Positions 7,343 to 15,021 of a stretch of 43,825 nucleotides of DNA are shown in pieces; positions within the stretch are counted from its first letter, which is position 1; each line of letters opens with the position of its first letter. Source of the stretch: DASYVD01 sp050693035 (GTDB taxonomy: Bacteria > Actinomycetota > UBA4738 > CALAEC01); NCBI GenBank assembly GCA_050693035.1, contig JBOGWB010000071.1, positions 1 to 43,825 on the forward strand, read 5' to 3'. Under the pieces are notes generated by a model, which had not been told where the DNA came from, did no database searches, and saw nothing but the letters and a program-made list of their open reading frames with translations. The translations under genes were made by a program, and so were the position numbers.

Positions 7343-7969
7343 ATGCGCGTTCTGATCGTCGACGACCACCCGGTGACCCGCGACGGCCTCAGGGCTGCCC
7401 TGAAGACGGCGGAGGACGTCCAGATCGTAGGGGAGGCCGCCAGCGGCGAGGAAGCGGTCACCGCGGTCGGAAAGCTGGCGCCCGACGTCGTCTTCATGGA
7501 CGTGCGGATGCCGGGGATGAACGGCATCGAGGCCACCAAGGAGATCCGGCAGGACCATCCGGAGACCCGGGTGATCCTGTTCACGGTGGACGAGACCCGG
7601 GCCAGCATCTCCGAGGCCATCCAGGCCGGGGTCTCCGGGTACCTCCTCAAGGACGTGGGCGCCGACGAGCTGGTCAGCGCGGCCCGCCTCGCCCTGCAGG
7701 GGAAGGCCGTCATCCATCCCACCCTCACCCAGGCCTTCATCGAAGAGGTTCGCCTGGTGGACCGGCGGCCGGAGGCTCCCCTCTCGCGCCGGGAGATCGA
7801 GATCCTCCAGAAGGTGGCCTACGGGTCCACCACCAAGGAGGTCGCCGACGAGCTCGGCATCTCCCCGCACACGGTCAAGACCCACCTCGAGCGGATCTTC
7901 GAGAAGCTGGACGCGAACGACCGGGCCCAGGCGGTGGCCATCGCCATCCGCCGCGGTCTCGTGGAGTAG
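7343..7969 (+). CDS. NarL/FixJ-type response regulator
   Basis: A 208-residue two-component DNA-binding regulator. The receiver domain (residues 1-120) has the acidic pair D7/D8, phospho-acceptor D53 in VVFMDVRMPG, T81 and K103. A LuxR-type helix-turn-helix follows at about residues 146-206 (LSRREIEILQKVAYG, TTKEVADELGISPHTVKTHLERIFEKL). GGAGGG lies 8 nt before the ATG. The histidine kinase gene begins 100 nt downstream, so the two probably form a pair; targets and signal are not evident. The gene is divergent from the SufT-like operon. Confidence 0.95.
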   Translation: MRVLIVDDHPVTRDGLRAALKTAEDVQIVGEAASGEEAVTAVGKLAPDVVFMDVRMPGMNGIEATKEIRQDHPETRVILFTVDETRASISEAIQAGVSGYLLKDVGADELVSAARLALQGKAVIHPTLTQAFIEEVRLVDRRPEAPLSRREIEILQKVAYGSTTKEVADELGISPHTVKTHLERIFEKLDANDRAQAVAIAIRRGLVE

Positions 7970-8069
7970 CCACCGGCCGGCCGGCCCCGGGTGGATCGGC
8001 CGAGCGAGGGTCCCCCCGGCGGCAGAGGTGCTGCTCAAATCCCGTTCCGGGGTGCCGATACGGGTAGTG

Positions 8070-9518
8070 ATGCCTGTGACCGTCCTGGTGTGCGACCGTC
8101 CCGAGACGGTCGATGAAACCGCGCTCGCGGTCAGCTCGGCCGGTCACGAGGTCGAGCTGGCGGTGGAGGGCTTTCGCGCCGTCGAGCTGGCGGAGCGAAC
8201 CCATCCAGAGGTCGTGGTGTTCCGCACGGGCCTTCCCGGCCGCCCCGCGTCGGACGTGGTCCGACGGCTCAAGGCCTTCCGGATCGCCCCTCGGGTGGTG
8301 GTGATCCTGGCCGAGCACGACGTGGAAGAGGCCGCGGACGTCCTCACCGCGGGCGCCGACGCCGTGATCGGCCCCGACCCGCACCCCGAGTACGTGTCAT
8401 GGACCGTCGATCGGGTGGCTGAAGGCGGCGCCGTGCTCGCCCCTGGGATCGCCCGCGATCTCGTGGATCGGTTCGCCGAGACGGTCCGGATGAAGGAGGA
8501 GTGGTCGCGCTCCCTCGCGGACAGCGCCCAGCAGACCGAGGAGCTCTCTCGGGCCAAGGCCGACCTCCTCGCCAACGTGTCGCACGAGTTGCGCACGCCC
8601 CTCACGGTGATCAAGGGCCTCGTGTCGGTGATGCGCCGTTCGGAGGCGTCACCCGAAGACCAGGAGGAGTTCCTCCGGCTGGTGGAGGAGGCCGCCGACA
8701 AGCTCACCGCCATGGTGGACAACCTGGTGACCCTGTCGGAGATGGAGCGAGGAACCCTCCGGCTCAACCTCCAGCCGACCGACCTTGCCCGGCTGGTCCG
8801 GGAAGGTGCGGAGCACGCCGGCGCGGCCTACCCGGACGTCTCTGTGGAGGTCAGCGTGCCCCATTCCATCCCCGTGACCGTGGACGCCGATCGTCTCCGC
8901 GAGGCCGTCCGCCAGCTCGTGGACAACGCCTGTCGCTACTCCGCGCCCGGCGAGACGGTCAGGGTCCGAGCCCGTCTGGGCGACGAGGGCATCGCCGTCC
9001 ACGTCTCCGACCGTGGGAGGGGCCTGCGCCGGGACACGGTGCGGGCGGCCTTCGGCCAGCCCTTCACCCCGGGAGAGGACATCCTCAGGAAGGAACGGGC
9101 GGGGTTGGGCATGGGGCTGAACCTGGCACGCAGCCTCGTGGTTCTCCACGGGGGCATCATGTGGGCCGAGCCGCTTCCCGGTGGCGGGACCCGCGTCGCC
9201 TTCACCCTCCCTCCCGGAGGCATCGGCGCGGAGGCCCGGCAGGCGCAGCCGGCCCTACCGAGGTCTCGTCTGAGGGACCTTCCGCTCCCCGACTCGTTCC
9301 GTCCCATCGAGGATAGGGAGGAGGACCCGGCCGCGACCGGGGGCGCGGACGAGGCCGTCGAGGAAGGTGGGGAGGTCCCGGCGGCCGCCGAGGAAACCGC
9401 AACCCCGGCCGGGGACACTACCGGACCGCCGCGAGGCCACCTTCGCGCCGTACGCCACCTCGACCCCGGCCCACCCGCTCAGGGGGGTGGAGCGGCCACC
9501 GCAAGCAGCTCCTCGTAG
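8070..9518 (+). CDS. Soluble histidine kinase with degenerate receiver domain
   Basis: A 482-residue sensor kinase without membrane segments. Residues 1-125 have the fold pattern of a receiver domain, but the acceptor aspartate position reads VVVFRTGLPG (Arg52 instead of Asp), so it is probably a pseudo-receiver. HisKA follows with the phosphorylated His172 in NVSHELRTPL. The HATPase_c domain shows an N box (LREAVRQLVDNACRYS), G1 (VSDRGRGLR) and G2 (GLGMGLNLARSLV). The last 80 or so residues are acidic and proline-rich and look disordered. The start is uncertain: ATG 8070 begins the domain, while GTG 8028 adds 14 residues. The 3' end overlaps the convergent btuD gene by 40 nt. Confidence 0.9.
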   Translation: MPVTVLVCDRPETVDETALAVSSAGHEVELAVEGFRAVELAERTHPEVVVFRTGLPGRPASDVVRRLKAFRIAPRVVVILAEHDVEEAADVLTAGADAVIGPDPHPEYVSWTVDRVAEGGAVLAPGIARDLVDRFAETVRMKEEWSRSLADSAQQTEELSRAKADLLANVSHELRTPLTVIKGLVSVMRRSEASPEDQEEFLRLVEEAADKLTAMVDNLVTLSEMERGTLRLNLQPTDLARLVREGAEHAGAAYPDVSVEVSVPHSIPVTVDADRLREAVRQLVDNACRYSAPGETVRVRARLGDEGIAVHVSDRGRGLRRDTVRAAFGQPFTPGEDILRKERAGLGMGLNLARSLVVLHGGIMWAEPLPGGGTRVAFTLPPGGIGAEARQAQPALPRSRLRDLPLPDSFRPIEDREEDPAATGGADEAVEEGGEVPAAAEETATPAGDTTGPPRGHLRAVRHLDPGPPAQGGGAATASSSS

Positions 9519-10735
9519 GACCGGGCCACCTCCGCCTGTTCCCGCAGCCTTCGCCACAGCCGGGAGGCCTCGCCTCCGGTGAAGTCTCGTTCCTCCACCG
9601 GGACCTGCTCCAGTAGGCACACGCGGGCCCCTTCCGCTGCCGCCTCGACCGCGGCCACCAGGTTGCCGACGTTCCCCGGGCCGTACGGGGCGTCGCACAC
9701 CACCACCACCGCGGCCCGCCGCATCATCGCCAGCACCTCGCGGCGGGCCTCCTCGTCGACCTCGGAGAACGGGGGGACCACCACGCGCTCGAGGTTGAGC
9801 CGCTCGGCGGCCACGGCGTCGGTGTCCTGGGCGTGGAGCACCCCCGCCGTGACCTCGTATCCGCGGGCGGCCAGCCCCCGCATGGCCGGCGCCCCCCGCC
9901 CGGCTCCCCCGACCACGTGGGCCCGGGGGAGCCCGCCCCGGGGGGCTGGGGCGAGCGGCGGGCCGAGCAGGACGGTCGGGCGACCCGTGGCGAAGTGGGG
10001 CGTGACCTCGGCGTCTACCCCGTAGAGCTCTCGAACCAGCGCCCGGCTGACCACCTCCTCAGGCGGGCCCTCGGCCACCACCCGCCCCTCGTCCAGGGCG
10101 AGCAGCCGGTCGCAGAACCCCGAAGCCAGGTTGAGGTCGTGGAACACGGCCAACACGGCGTTTCCCTGATCCCTCGCCAGCGCCAGCACGGTCTCGAGGA
10201 TGCCCACGACGTGGCGAAGGTCGAGGTGCGTGGTCGGCTCGTCGAGCAACAGCACCGGGGCGTCCTGGGCCAGGGCCTGGGCCAGGACGACGCCCTGCTT
10301 CTCTCCCCCCGACAGCTCCTCGAGGAGCCGGTCGGCCAGGTGGTGGACCCCGGCGGACTCCATCGCCTCGCGGGCCCTCCGGTAGTCATCGGGTCCTCCC
10401 CCGCCCCACGGGGAGAGGTACGGCGACCGGCCCATCAGTACCACTTCCAGGGCGGTGAACGAGAAGGTGGGGGCGAGGTCCTGGGGCACCACGGCGACGA
10501 GACGGGCCGCCTGCCGGGAGGAGATGGCGTACGGATCCTTCCCGGCTACACGGACCCCTCCCGACATGGGGCGAAGGGCCCGGGAGGCCACTCGCACCAG
10601 CGTGGTCTTCCCGGAGCCGTTCGGTCCGATCAGGCCGACCACCTCTCCGGCGTCCACGGAGAGGCTCAGCTCCTGCACCACGGCCCGCCCGTCGTAGCCG
10701 GCGGTGACCGCCCTCAACGAGAGCAGCTCAGGCAC
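9479..10735 (-). CDS. btuD: Corrinoid ABC transporter ATPase BtuD with C-terminal domain
   Basis: ATPase of a vitamin B12 importer. Residues 1-255 form an ABC domain with Walker A GPNGSGKTT, signature ELSGGEKQGVVLAQAL, Walker B VLLLDEPTTHLD and the H-loop FHDLN. A further 150 or so residues (HVVGGAGRGAPAMRGL, EVTAGVLHAQDTDAVAAERL, VCDAPYGPGNVGNL, EERDFTGGEASRLW) form the accessory domain seen in some cobalamin/iron-complex ABC ATPases; its function is unsettled. The start is GTG 10735, overlapping the btuC stop by 8 nt, rather than an upstream start inside btuC. The riboswitch upstream of btuF makes cobalamin the likely substrate. Confidence 0.93.
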   Translation of the reverse strand: MPELLSLRAVTAGYDGRAVVQELSLSVDAGEVVGLIGPNGSGKTTLVRVASRALRPMSGGVRVAGKDPYAISSRQAARLVAVVPQDLAPTFSFTALEVVLMGRSPYLSPWGGGGPDDYRRAREAMESAGVHHLADRLLEELSGGEKQGVVLAQALAQDAPVLLLDEPTTHLDLRHVVGILETVLALARDQGNAVLAVFHDLNLASGFCDRLLALDEGRVVAEGPPEEVVSRALVRELYGVDAEVTPHFATGRPTVLLGPPLAPAPRGGLPRAHVVGGAGRGAPAMRGLAARGYEVTAGVLHAQDTDAVAAERLNLERVVVPPFSEVDEEARREVLAMMRRAAVVVVCDAPYGPGNVGNLVAAVEAAAEGARVCLLEQVPVEERDFTGGEASRLWRRLREQAEVARSYEELLAVAAPPP

Positions 10736-11756
10736 GGGCGCCCGCCTCCCGGCGCTGCCGGCGCAACAGATAGAGGAAGAACGGCCCACCCAGCAGGGCG
10801 GTGATCGCTCCGACCGGGATCTCCTCAGGGGCCCGGAGCGTCCTCGCCGCGAGATCGGCCAGGACCATGAACAGCGCTCCTCCCAGGACCGAGGCCGGGA
10901 GGAGCCGGCGGTGGTCGGCCCCGAGGATCAGCCGCAGCAGGTGCGGGGTCATGAGGCCCACGAATCCGATCACCCCCGCCACGGCCACCGACGCTCCCGT
11001 GAGCACGGCGCCGGTGGCCAGAGCGATCCGCTTGAACCGCTCCACCTCGACGCCCAACTGCCCCGCCCGCTCTTCCCCCAGCGCCATCAGGTTGAGGTTG
11101 CCGGCCGTCCACAGGGCCGCCGCCACCCCAACGGCGGCGAGGGGCGCCGCGGCTCCCAGCGATTCCCACCCCCGGGCCGACAGCCCCCCGAGCAGCCAGA
11201 AGTAGATGGAGCGGATCCGCTCTCCCGAGTACGTCAGGACCAGGGCCATGATCGCCGAGATGAGGGCGGCCACGGCGATCCCCGCGAGCAGCAACGTTGC
11301 CACCTGGACGGCCGGGCCCACCCGGGCCAGCCGGTACACCAACAGGCCGGCGCCCAGCGCTCCCAGGAAGGCCATGGCCGGCACGAGCAATCCGCCCGCG
11401 AACGCCCCACCGGTGGCCAAGATGGCCGCGACCGCCCCCAGGGCGGCTCCCGACGAGACGCCGATGATGGCGGGATCGGCCAGCGGGTTGCGGAACAGAG
11501 CCTGGAACACCGCTCCCGCCGCCGCCAGGGCGGCCCCCACCACCGCTGCCAGGAGGACCCGGGGGATCCGGAGCTGGAAGAGGATGATCTCGACGGACTG
11601 GGCCACCCCCGGTGGCCGCTCGATGAGCCCCAGCTTCCAGGCCACCAGGCGAAGCGTGGTTCCGGGAGGGATCCACACCGCGCCCACCCCCACAGCCACC
11701 AGCGCCGCCGCGATCAGCAGCACGGCCAGGGCGATCATGGCTCCTCGTCGTCGCAC
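10728..11756 (-). CDS. btuC: Corrinoid ABC transporter permease BtuC
   Basis: FecCD/BtuC-family permease of 342 residues with about ten hydrophobic segments. Family signatures include LRIPRVLLAAVVGAALAAAG, FRNPLADPAIIGVSSGAALG, GVIGFVGLMTPHLLRLILG and the C-terminal EEIPVGAITALLGGPFFLYLL. It forms the channel for the substrate delivered by the lipoprotein encoded upstream. GTG at 11756 is used; an in-frame ATG at 11738 has GGAG but too close. The gene lies 7 nt after btuF and overlaps btuD, so btuFCD form one transcript. Confidence 0.95.
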   Translation of the reverse strand: MRRRGAMIALAVLLIAAALVAVGVGAVWIPPGTTLRLVAWKLGLIERPPGVAQSVEIILFQLRIPRVLLAAVVGAALAAAGAVFQALFRNPLADPAIIGVSSGAALGAVAAILATGGAFAGGLLVPAMAFLGALGAGLLVYRLARVGPAVQVATLLLAGIAVAALISAIMALVLTYSGERIRSIYFWLLGGLSARGWESLGAAAPLAAVGVAAALWTAGNLNLMALGEERAGQLGVEVERFKRIALATGAVLTGASVAVAGVIGFVGLMTPHLLRLILGADHRRLLPASVLGGALFMVLADLAARTLRAPEEIPVGAITALLGGPFFLYLLRRQRREAGARA

Positions 11757-11763
11757 TCTGCCC

Positions 11764-12684
11764 TCAGAACAGATCGGGATGGAGCGCCTCGGCCAGCTTC
11801 TCGATCCCGTCCGCCAGGCGGGGGCCCGGACGCGAGATGAGGTCCCCGTCGACCAGAAGGAGACGTCCCTCCCGCACCGCCCGGAGGTTGCGGACCCCGG
11901 GCCGGTCCGCCACCTGCTCGACGGGCTGCCCGTACTCGGAGGCCAGGAAGACGTCGGGGTCGTCGCTCACCAGCCGCTCCACCGACCACTGCGGGTACGG
12001 CTGGTCGGCATCGGCGGTGACCGGCTTGCATCCCGCCCGCTCCAGCAGGTCGAACTCGAGGGCTCCCGGGCCCACCGTGAACAGATCCGAGAGCTCGAGG
12101 AAGCACGTGACGGGTCCTGCCGCCTGGGCCTGCGCCGTGATGGCGTCCGCCCTCGCCTGCATCCGCCGGATGACCGTCCCGGCCTCCTCGTTCGCACCGG
12201 TGAGGCGACCGACCGCTTGGATGTCCTCCAGGGCGTCCTCGAACGAGTCCGCCAGCGTGGTGAACACGGGGATCCCCAGCTCCCGCAGCCGGTCCTTCCA
12301 GTCGCCTCCGATGAACGCCGTCAAGAGCAGGTCGGGCTCCAGCGCCACCACCTTCTCGATGTTCGGCTCGGTGCCTCCGCGGCCGCTCACGGGATCGATC
12401 CCGCTTGCCTCCGGTGGGAAGTCGTCGAACGGCCCCGACACCCCCACCACCCGCTCCCCCAGCCCCAGGGCGAACAGCGTCTCCGTATGCGACGGCGCGT
12501 ACGTGACGATCCGCTGAGGCGCGGACCCCAGCGTCGCCTCGACCCCTTCGTCGTCGGTGAGGGTCAGGGGGAACGCCGTCTCCGCCGGCGGCGAACGGAG
12601 GGGTTCCTCCCGGGCCTGGCGGCAAGCCGACGCGGCGAGGATCAGCGCGAGGGCGACGGCGACGGGCCGTGGCCACCTGGACAT
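11764..12684 (-). CDS. btuF: Corrinoid-binding lipoprotein BtuF
   Basis: Substrate-binding lipoprotein of the BtuF/FecB type, 306 residues. The signal peptide (MSRWPRPVAVALALILAASAC) ends in a lipobox with Cys21 as lipidation site. The mature protein shows RIVTYAPSHTETLFALGLGERVVGVS, EPNIEKVVALEPDLLL, the alpha-helical spine and DPDVFLASEYG. GGAGGA precedes the ATG at 12684. The reading frame stays open far upstream through the riboswitch only because of GC content, so longer starts were not used. It is first gene after the cobalamin riboswitch. Confidence 0.93.
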   Translation of the reverse strand: MSRWPRPVAVALALILAASACRQAREEPLRSPPAETAFPLTLTDDEGVEATLGSAPQRIVTYAPSHTETLFALGLGERVVGVSGPFDDFPPEASGIDPVSGRGGTEPNIEKVVALEPDLLLTAFIGGDWKDRLRELGIPVFTTLADSFEDALEDIQAVGRLTGANEEAGTVIRRMQARADAITAQAQAAGPVTCFLELSDLFTVGPGALEFDLLERAGCKPVTADADQPYPQWSVERLVSDDPDVFLASEYGQPVEQVADRPGVRNLRAVREGRLLLVDGDLISRPGPRLADGIEKLAEALHPDLF

Positions 12685-12769
12685 GGCTCCTCCTTCCCGG
12701 CCGAACGCGCGGCCGATCAGCCATTCCGCGCGACCAAGCGGGTTGCCGGGTGGCCGAAACGAGCGACCC

Positions 12770-12784
12770 CCGGCCCTCGGCCGG
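12770..12784 (-). promoter_or_regulatory. Hairpin in the riboswitch leader (possible expression platform)
   Basis: CCGGCC and GGCCGG enclose a 3-nt loop, a perfect 6-bp hairpin between the cobalamin aptamer and the btuF start, without a U-tract. It may belong to the expression platform, but the leader is so GC-rich that other folds are possible. Confidence 0.3.
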
Positions 12785-12842
12785 AGGTCTCGTCGCGGTC
12801 GAGACCCGCCCGCTTGTCGCGAGGGACGGCATCTGGAGCCCC

Positions 12843-13012
12843 GAGGCAGGTCTCCTGACTCCCGGATCCTCGCTTTCCCGAGCCTTCCCGGGGGTAAGCC
12901 CCCCAGTGGCGTTCTCGGGATCGCTCCCCGGTCACAGTGGCGCGACCGTGCCGGACTTGCACCGGCTTCCCTTTTCAGCCCGCCGGGATGCCGCCCCGCC
13001 GGGCCACCTTCG
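12843..13012 (-). ncRNA. Cobalamin riboswitch controlling btuFCD
   Basis: Read on the minus strand, the conserved cobalamin-aptamer blocks appear in order: AAAAGGGAAGCCGGTGCAAG and CCGGCACGGTCGCGCCACTG around 12975-12930, CGCCACTGGGGG near 12915, and the 3' box GGGAGTCAGGAGACCTGCC ending near 12846. The P1 ends (CGAAGGTGG and CCTGCCTCG) can pair. The aptamer binds adenosylcobalamin or related corrinoids and normally switches the downstream genes off. Here it precedes btuF by about 158 nt. The spacing and block order are typical; only the exact 5' limit is estimated. Confidence 0.95.
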
Positions 13013-13037
13013 AGGCGCTCTTCGGTTGTCGGCGTCG

Positions 13038-13067
13038 ATTCTGCACGCTGGCGACTGGCGCCGGCAA
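13038..13067 (-). promoter_or_regulatory. Possible promoter of the riboswitch-btuFCD transcript
   Basis: Minus-strand TTGCCG (13067-13062), an 18-nt spacer and CAGAAT (13043-13038) lie just upstream of the aptamer, placing the transcript start near its 5' end. Confidence 0.4.
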
Positions 13068-13121
13068 CTCCACCGGCGAGAGCTATCCCCCGACCCCCCG
13101 GGGCGTTACACTCGCCGAGAC

Positions 13122-13844
13122 GTGTCCTGGGGACGCCTGCTCGTGGCGGCGCTCCTGGCCGTATCGCTGGCCTCGGGTACCGCACCCGGCCCTGTGCGCG
13201 CACCCGCGGCCCAGGCCGGTCCGCTGCGACAGGTGGTAGCGGGAGAGGTGGCCGTCCTGGTCCCCCGCGATTGGGACGTTCGGCCCCTCGCCTCCCCTGC
13301 CGCTCCGCGTCAGGGGCTGGCCGCCTCGCTCGAGGGATCCCCCGCGATCGACCCTTCTACCTCACCGGAGGTGATCCGGTGGCGGAGGCGACCTCAGCCC
13401 CAGTTCGGGCTCCGGGCCTACTGGCTCAACGCGGTGAACGTCCAGGTTCCCAGCGACTACTACTACCTGGCTGCTCGGGGAACGGCCCTGGAGCGACCGT
13501 TCGCCATCAAGGCGTGCGAATCGCATGAGCGCCGCGTGCTGGCGGATCACCGTCCGGTGTTCGACCGACGTCTCTACTCCGCGGGCGACTTCGTGGCCAT
13601 GGCCGCGGGGACGTGCCGGGTCGGAGAGGTGACCACCCGGTGGGCCTCCTTCGTGGCCGCCCCAGGTTACGGTCCGGTGCGCGAGGTCGGGATCCCGGAA
13701 TCGGGCCTCTACTACGCGGTCGTGGTGATGCCCGATGGGCCCCAGGCCAGCGCCCGCGTACGGGACGTCCTCATGCAGGTCTCGTTCGGAGGCACCACCG
13801 TGTCGGAGTTCCTTCGGGTCGCCCAGGTGGGCCAGCGGCACTAG
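13122..13844 (+). CDS. Secreted protein of unknown function
   Basis: A 240-residue protein starting at GTG with a clear signal peptide (hydrophobic residues about 6-20, LLVAALLAVSLASGTA) and no lipobox or later membrane segment. The mature part contains VAVLVPRDWDVRPL, YYYLAARGTALERPF and several cysteines (ACESHE, TCRVGEV). I do not recognise the family. A -10-like TACACT at 13107-13112 ends 9 nt before the start codon with no Shine-Dalgarno sequence, which suggests a leaderless transcript. It is divergent from the btu operon and convergent with gcvT (8-nt gap), so no operon partner indicates its role. Confidence 0.75.
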   Translation: MSWGRLLVAALLAVSLASGTAPGPVRAPAAQAGPLRQVVAGEVAVLVPRDWDVRPLASPAAPRQGLAASLEGSPAIDPSTSPEVIRWRRRPQPQFGLRAYWLNAVNVQVPSDYYYLAARGTALERPFAIKACESHERRVLADHRPVFDRRLYSAGDFVAMAAGTCRVGEVTTRWASFVAAPGYGPVREVGIPESGLYYAVVVMPDGPQASARVRDVLMQVSFGGTTVSEFLRVAQVGQRH

Positions 13845-13852
13845 GCCGGCGG

Positions 13853-14950
13853 CTACTTGGGCGCTCTGCTCACGAACGGCGGCTTGACCACTTCGGCCGG
13901 GCCCCTGCGTCCGCGGACGTCGACCTCCACCGCATCGCCGGGCTCCACCCGGTCGGGCGGGGCGACGTAGGCGAGTCCGATGCCCACGCGGAGCGTGGGA
14001 GAGAAGGTCCCGCTGGTGGTCTCCCCTACCTGTTCATCGCCGACGAATACGGGGTAGTGCGACCGGGGGATGAGCTTCCCGGTCATCCTCAGACCACGCA
14101 GACGGGCGGGGACACCTTCCTCCTTCTGGCGAAGGAGGGCCGCGCGTCCCGGGAACTCCCCCTTGTCGAACGACACCGCCCACGACAGTCCGGCCTCGAG
14201 CGGGGTGCGATCGGGAGAGATGTCGCTGCCGTGGAGCGGGTAGCCCATCTCCAGCCTGAGGGTGTCTCGGGCGCCCAGCCCGCACGGGACCAGGCCCGAG
14301 GGCTCGGCCCGCTCCAGGAGCTCCCGCCACAGGGGGACCGCCATCGACTCCGGCACGAAGAGCTCGTAGCCCCGCTCGCCCGTGTAACCGGACCGGGACA
14401 CCACCACGACGATCTCTCGAAACGAGCCCGTCCGACAGTGCATGTACTCGAGCCCCTCCGCCTCCGGAAAGACCGACTCCACGAGCTCCGGCGAACGCGG
14501 CCCTTGCACCGCGATGGTGCATTGCTCCGGGCGGTGCTCCACCACCACGTCGTGTCGGGTCTCCTCTGAGAGGATAGCCAGGACGGCGTCCGTGTTCGCC
14601 GCGTTCGGCACCACCAACCACCGCTCGTCCTCCACGCGATAGGCGATCAGGTCGTCGACGATGCCGCCCTCCTGGGTAAGGACCAGGTTGTATTGGGCGG
14701 CACCGGTCTCCACCCGCGAGAGGTCTCCGGTGAGCACCGCTTGGAGCCACTCGCCCGCCCCCGCCCCGGCCACGTCGATCTTCCCCAGGTGGGTGAGGTC
14801 GAACATCCCCACCGCCGTCCTCACCGCGGTGTGCTCCGCCAGCACGCCCCGATACTCGATGGGCATGAACCAACCGCCGAACTCGCCCATCTTCGCCCCC
14901 AGGGCCCGGTGCTCCGCCTCCAGCGGCGTTCGGTTCAGCGCCTCTTCCAT
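13853..14950 (-). CDS. gcvT: Glycine cleavage system T protein (aminomethyltransferase)
   Basis: Tetrahydrofolate-dependent aminomethyltransferase that takes the methylamine group from lipoyl-GcvH, releases ammonia and makes methylene-THF. The 365-residue sequence is full length: RTPLEAEHRALGAKM at the N-terminus, MFDLTHLGKIDVAG, NLVLTQEGGIVDDL, SRSGYTGERGYELFVP, GARDTLRLEMGYPLHG with the folate-binding region, and the C-terminal GcvT_C barrel. gcvP and gcvH are not in the window. The neighbouring lpd gene (divergent, 71-nt gap) encodes the E3 protein that the same complex needs. Confidence 0.96.
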   Translation of the reverse strand: MEEALNRTPLEAEHRALGAKMGEFGGWFMPIEYRGVLAEHTAVRTAVGMFDLTHLGKIDVAGAGAGEWLQAVLTGDLSRVETGAAQYNLVLTQEGGIVDDLIAYRVEDERWLVVPNAANTDAVLAILSEETRHDVVVEHRPEQCTIAVQGPRSPELVESVFPEAEGLEYMHCRTGSFREIVVVVSRSGYTGERGYELFVPESMAVPLWRELLERAEPSGLVPCGLGARDTLRLEMGYPLHGSDISPDRTPLEAGLSWAVSFDKGEFPGRAALLRQKEEGVPARLRGLRMTGKLIPRSHYPVFVGDEQVGETTSGTFSPTLRVGIGLAYVAPPDRVEPGDAVEVDVRGRRGPAEVVKPPFVSRAPK

Positions 14951-15021
14951 TCGTTGCTTCCTTCCCGGTCGTTTCGCCGGTTCCGCTCGACCGGCGGTAG
15001 TATGACCACCGAGGTCGAGAG

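Noticed and set aside
11764..13203. BtuF with a long N-terminal extension
   Set aside because: The upstream part of the frame crosses the cobalamin riboswitch; the lipoprotein signal peptide and GGAGGA fix the start at 12684.
14951..15021. Glycine riboswitch upstream of gcvT
   Set aside because: Only 71 nt separate gcvT from the divergent lpdA gene, too short for the aptamer, and no glycine-aptamer core is visible.
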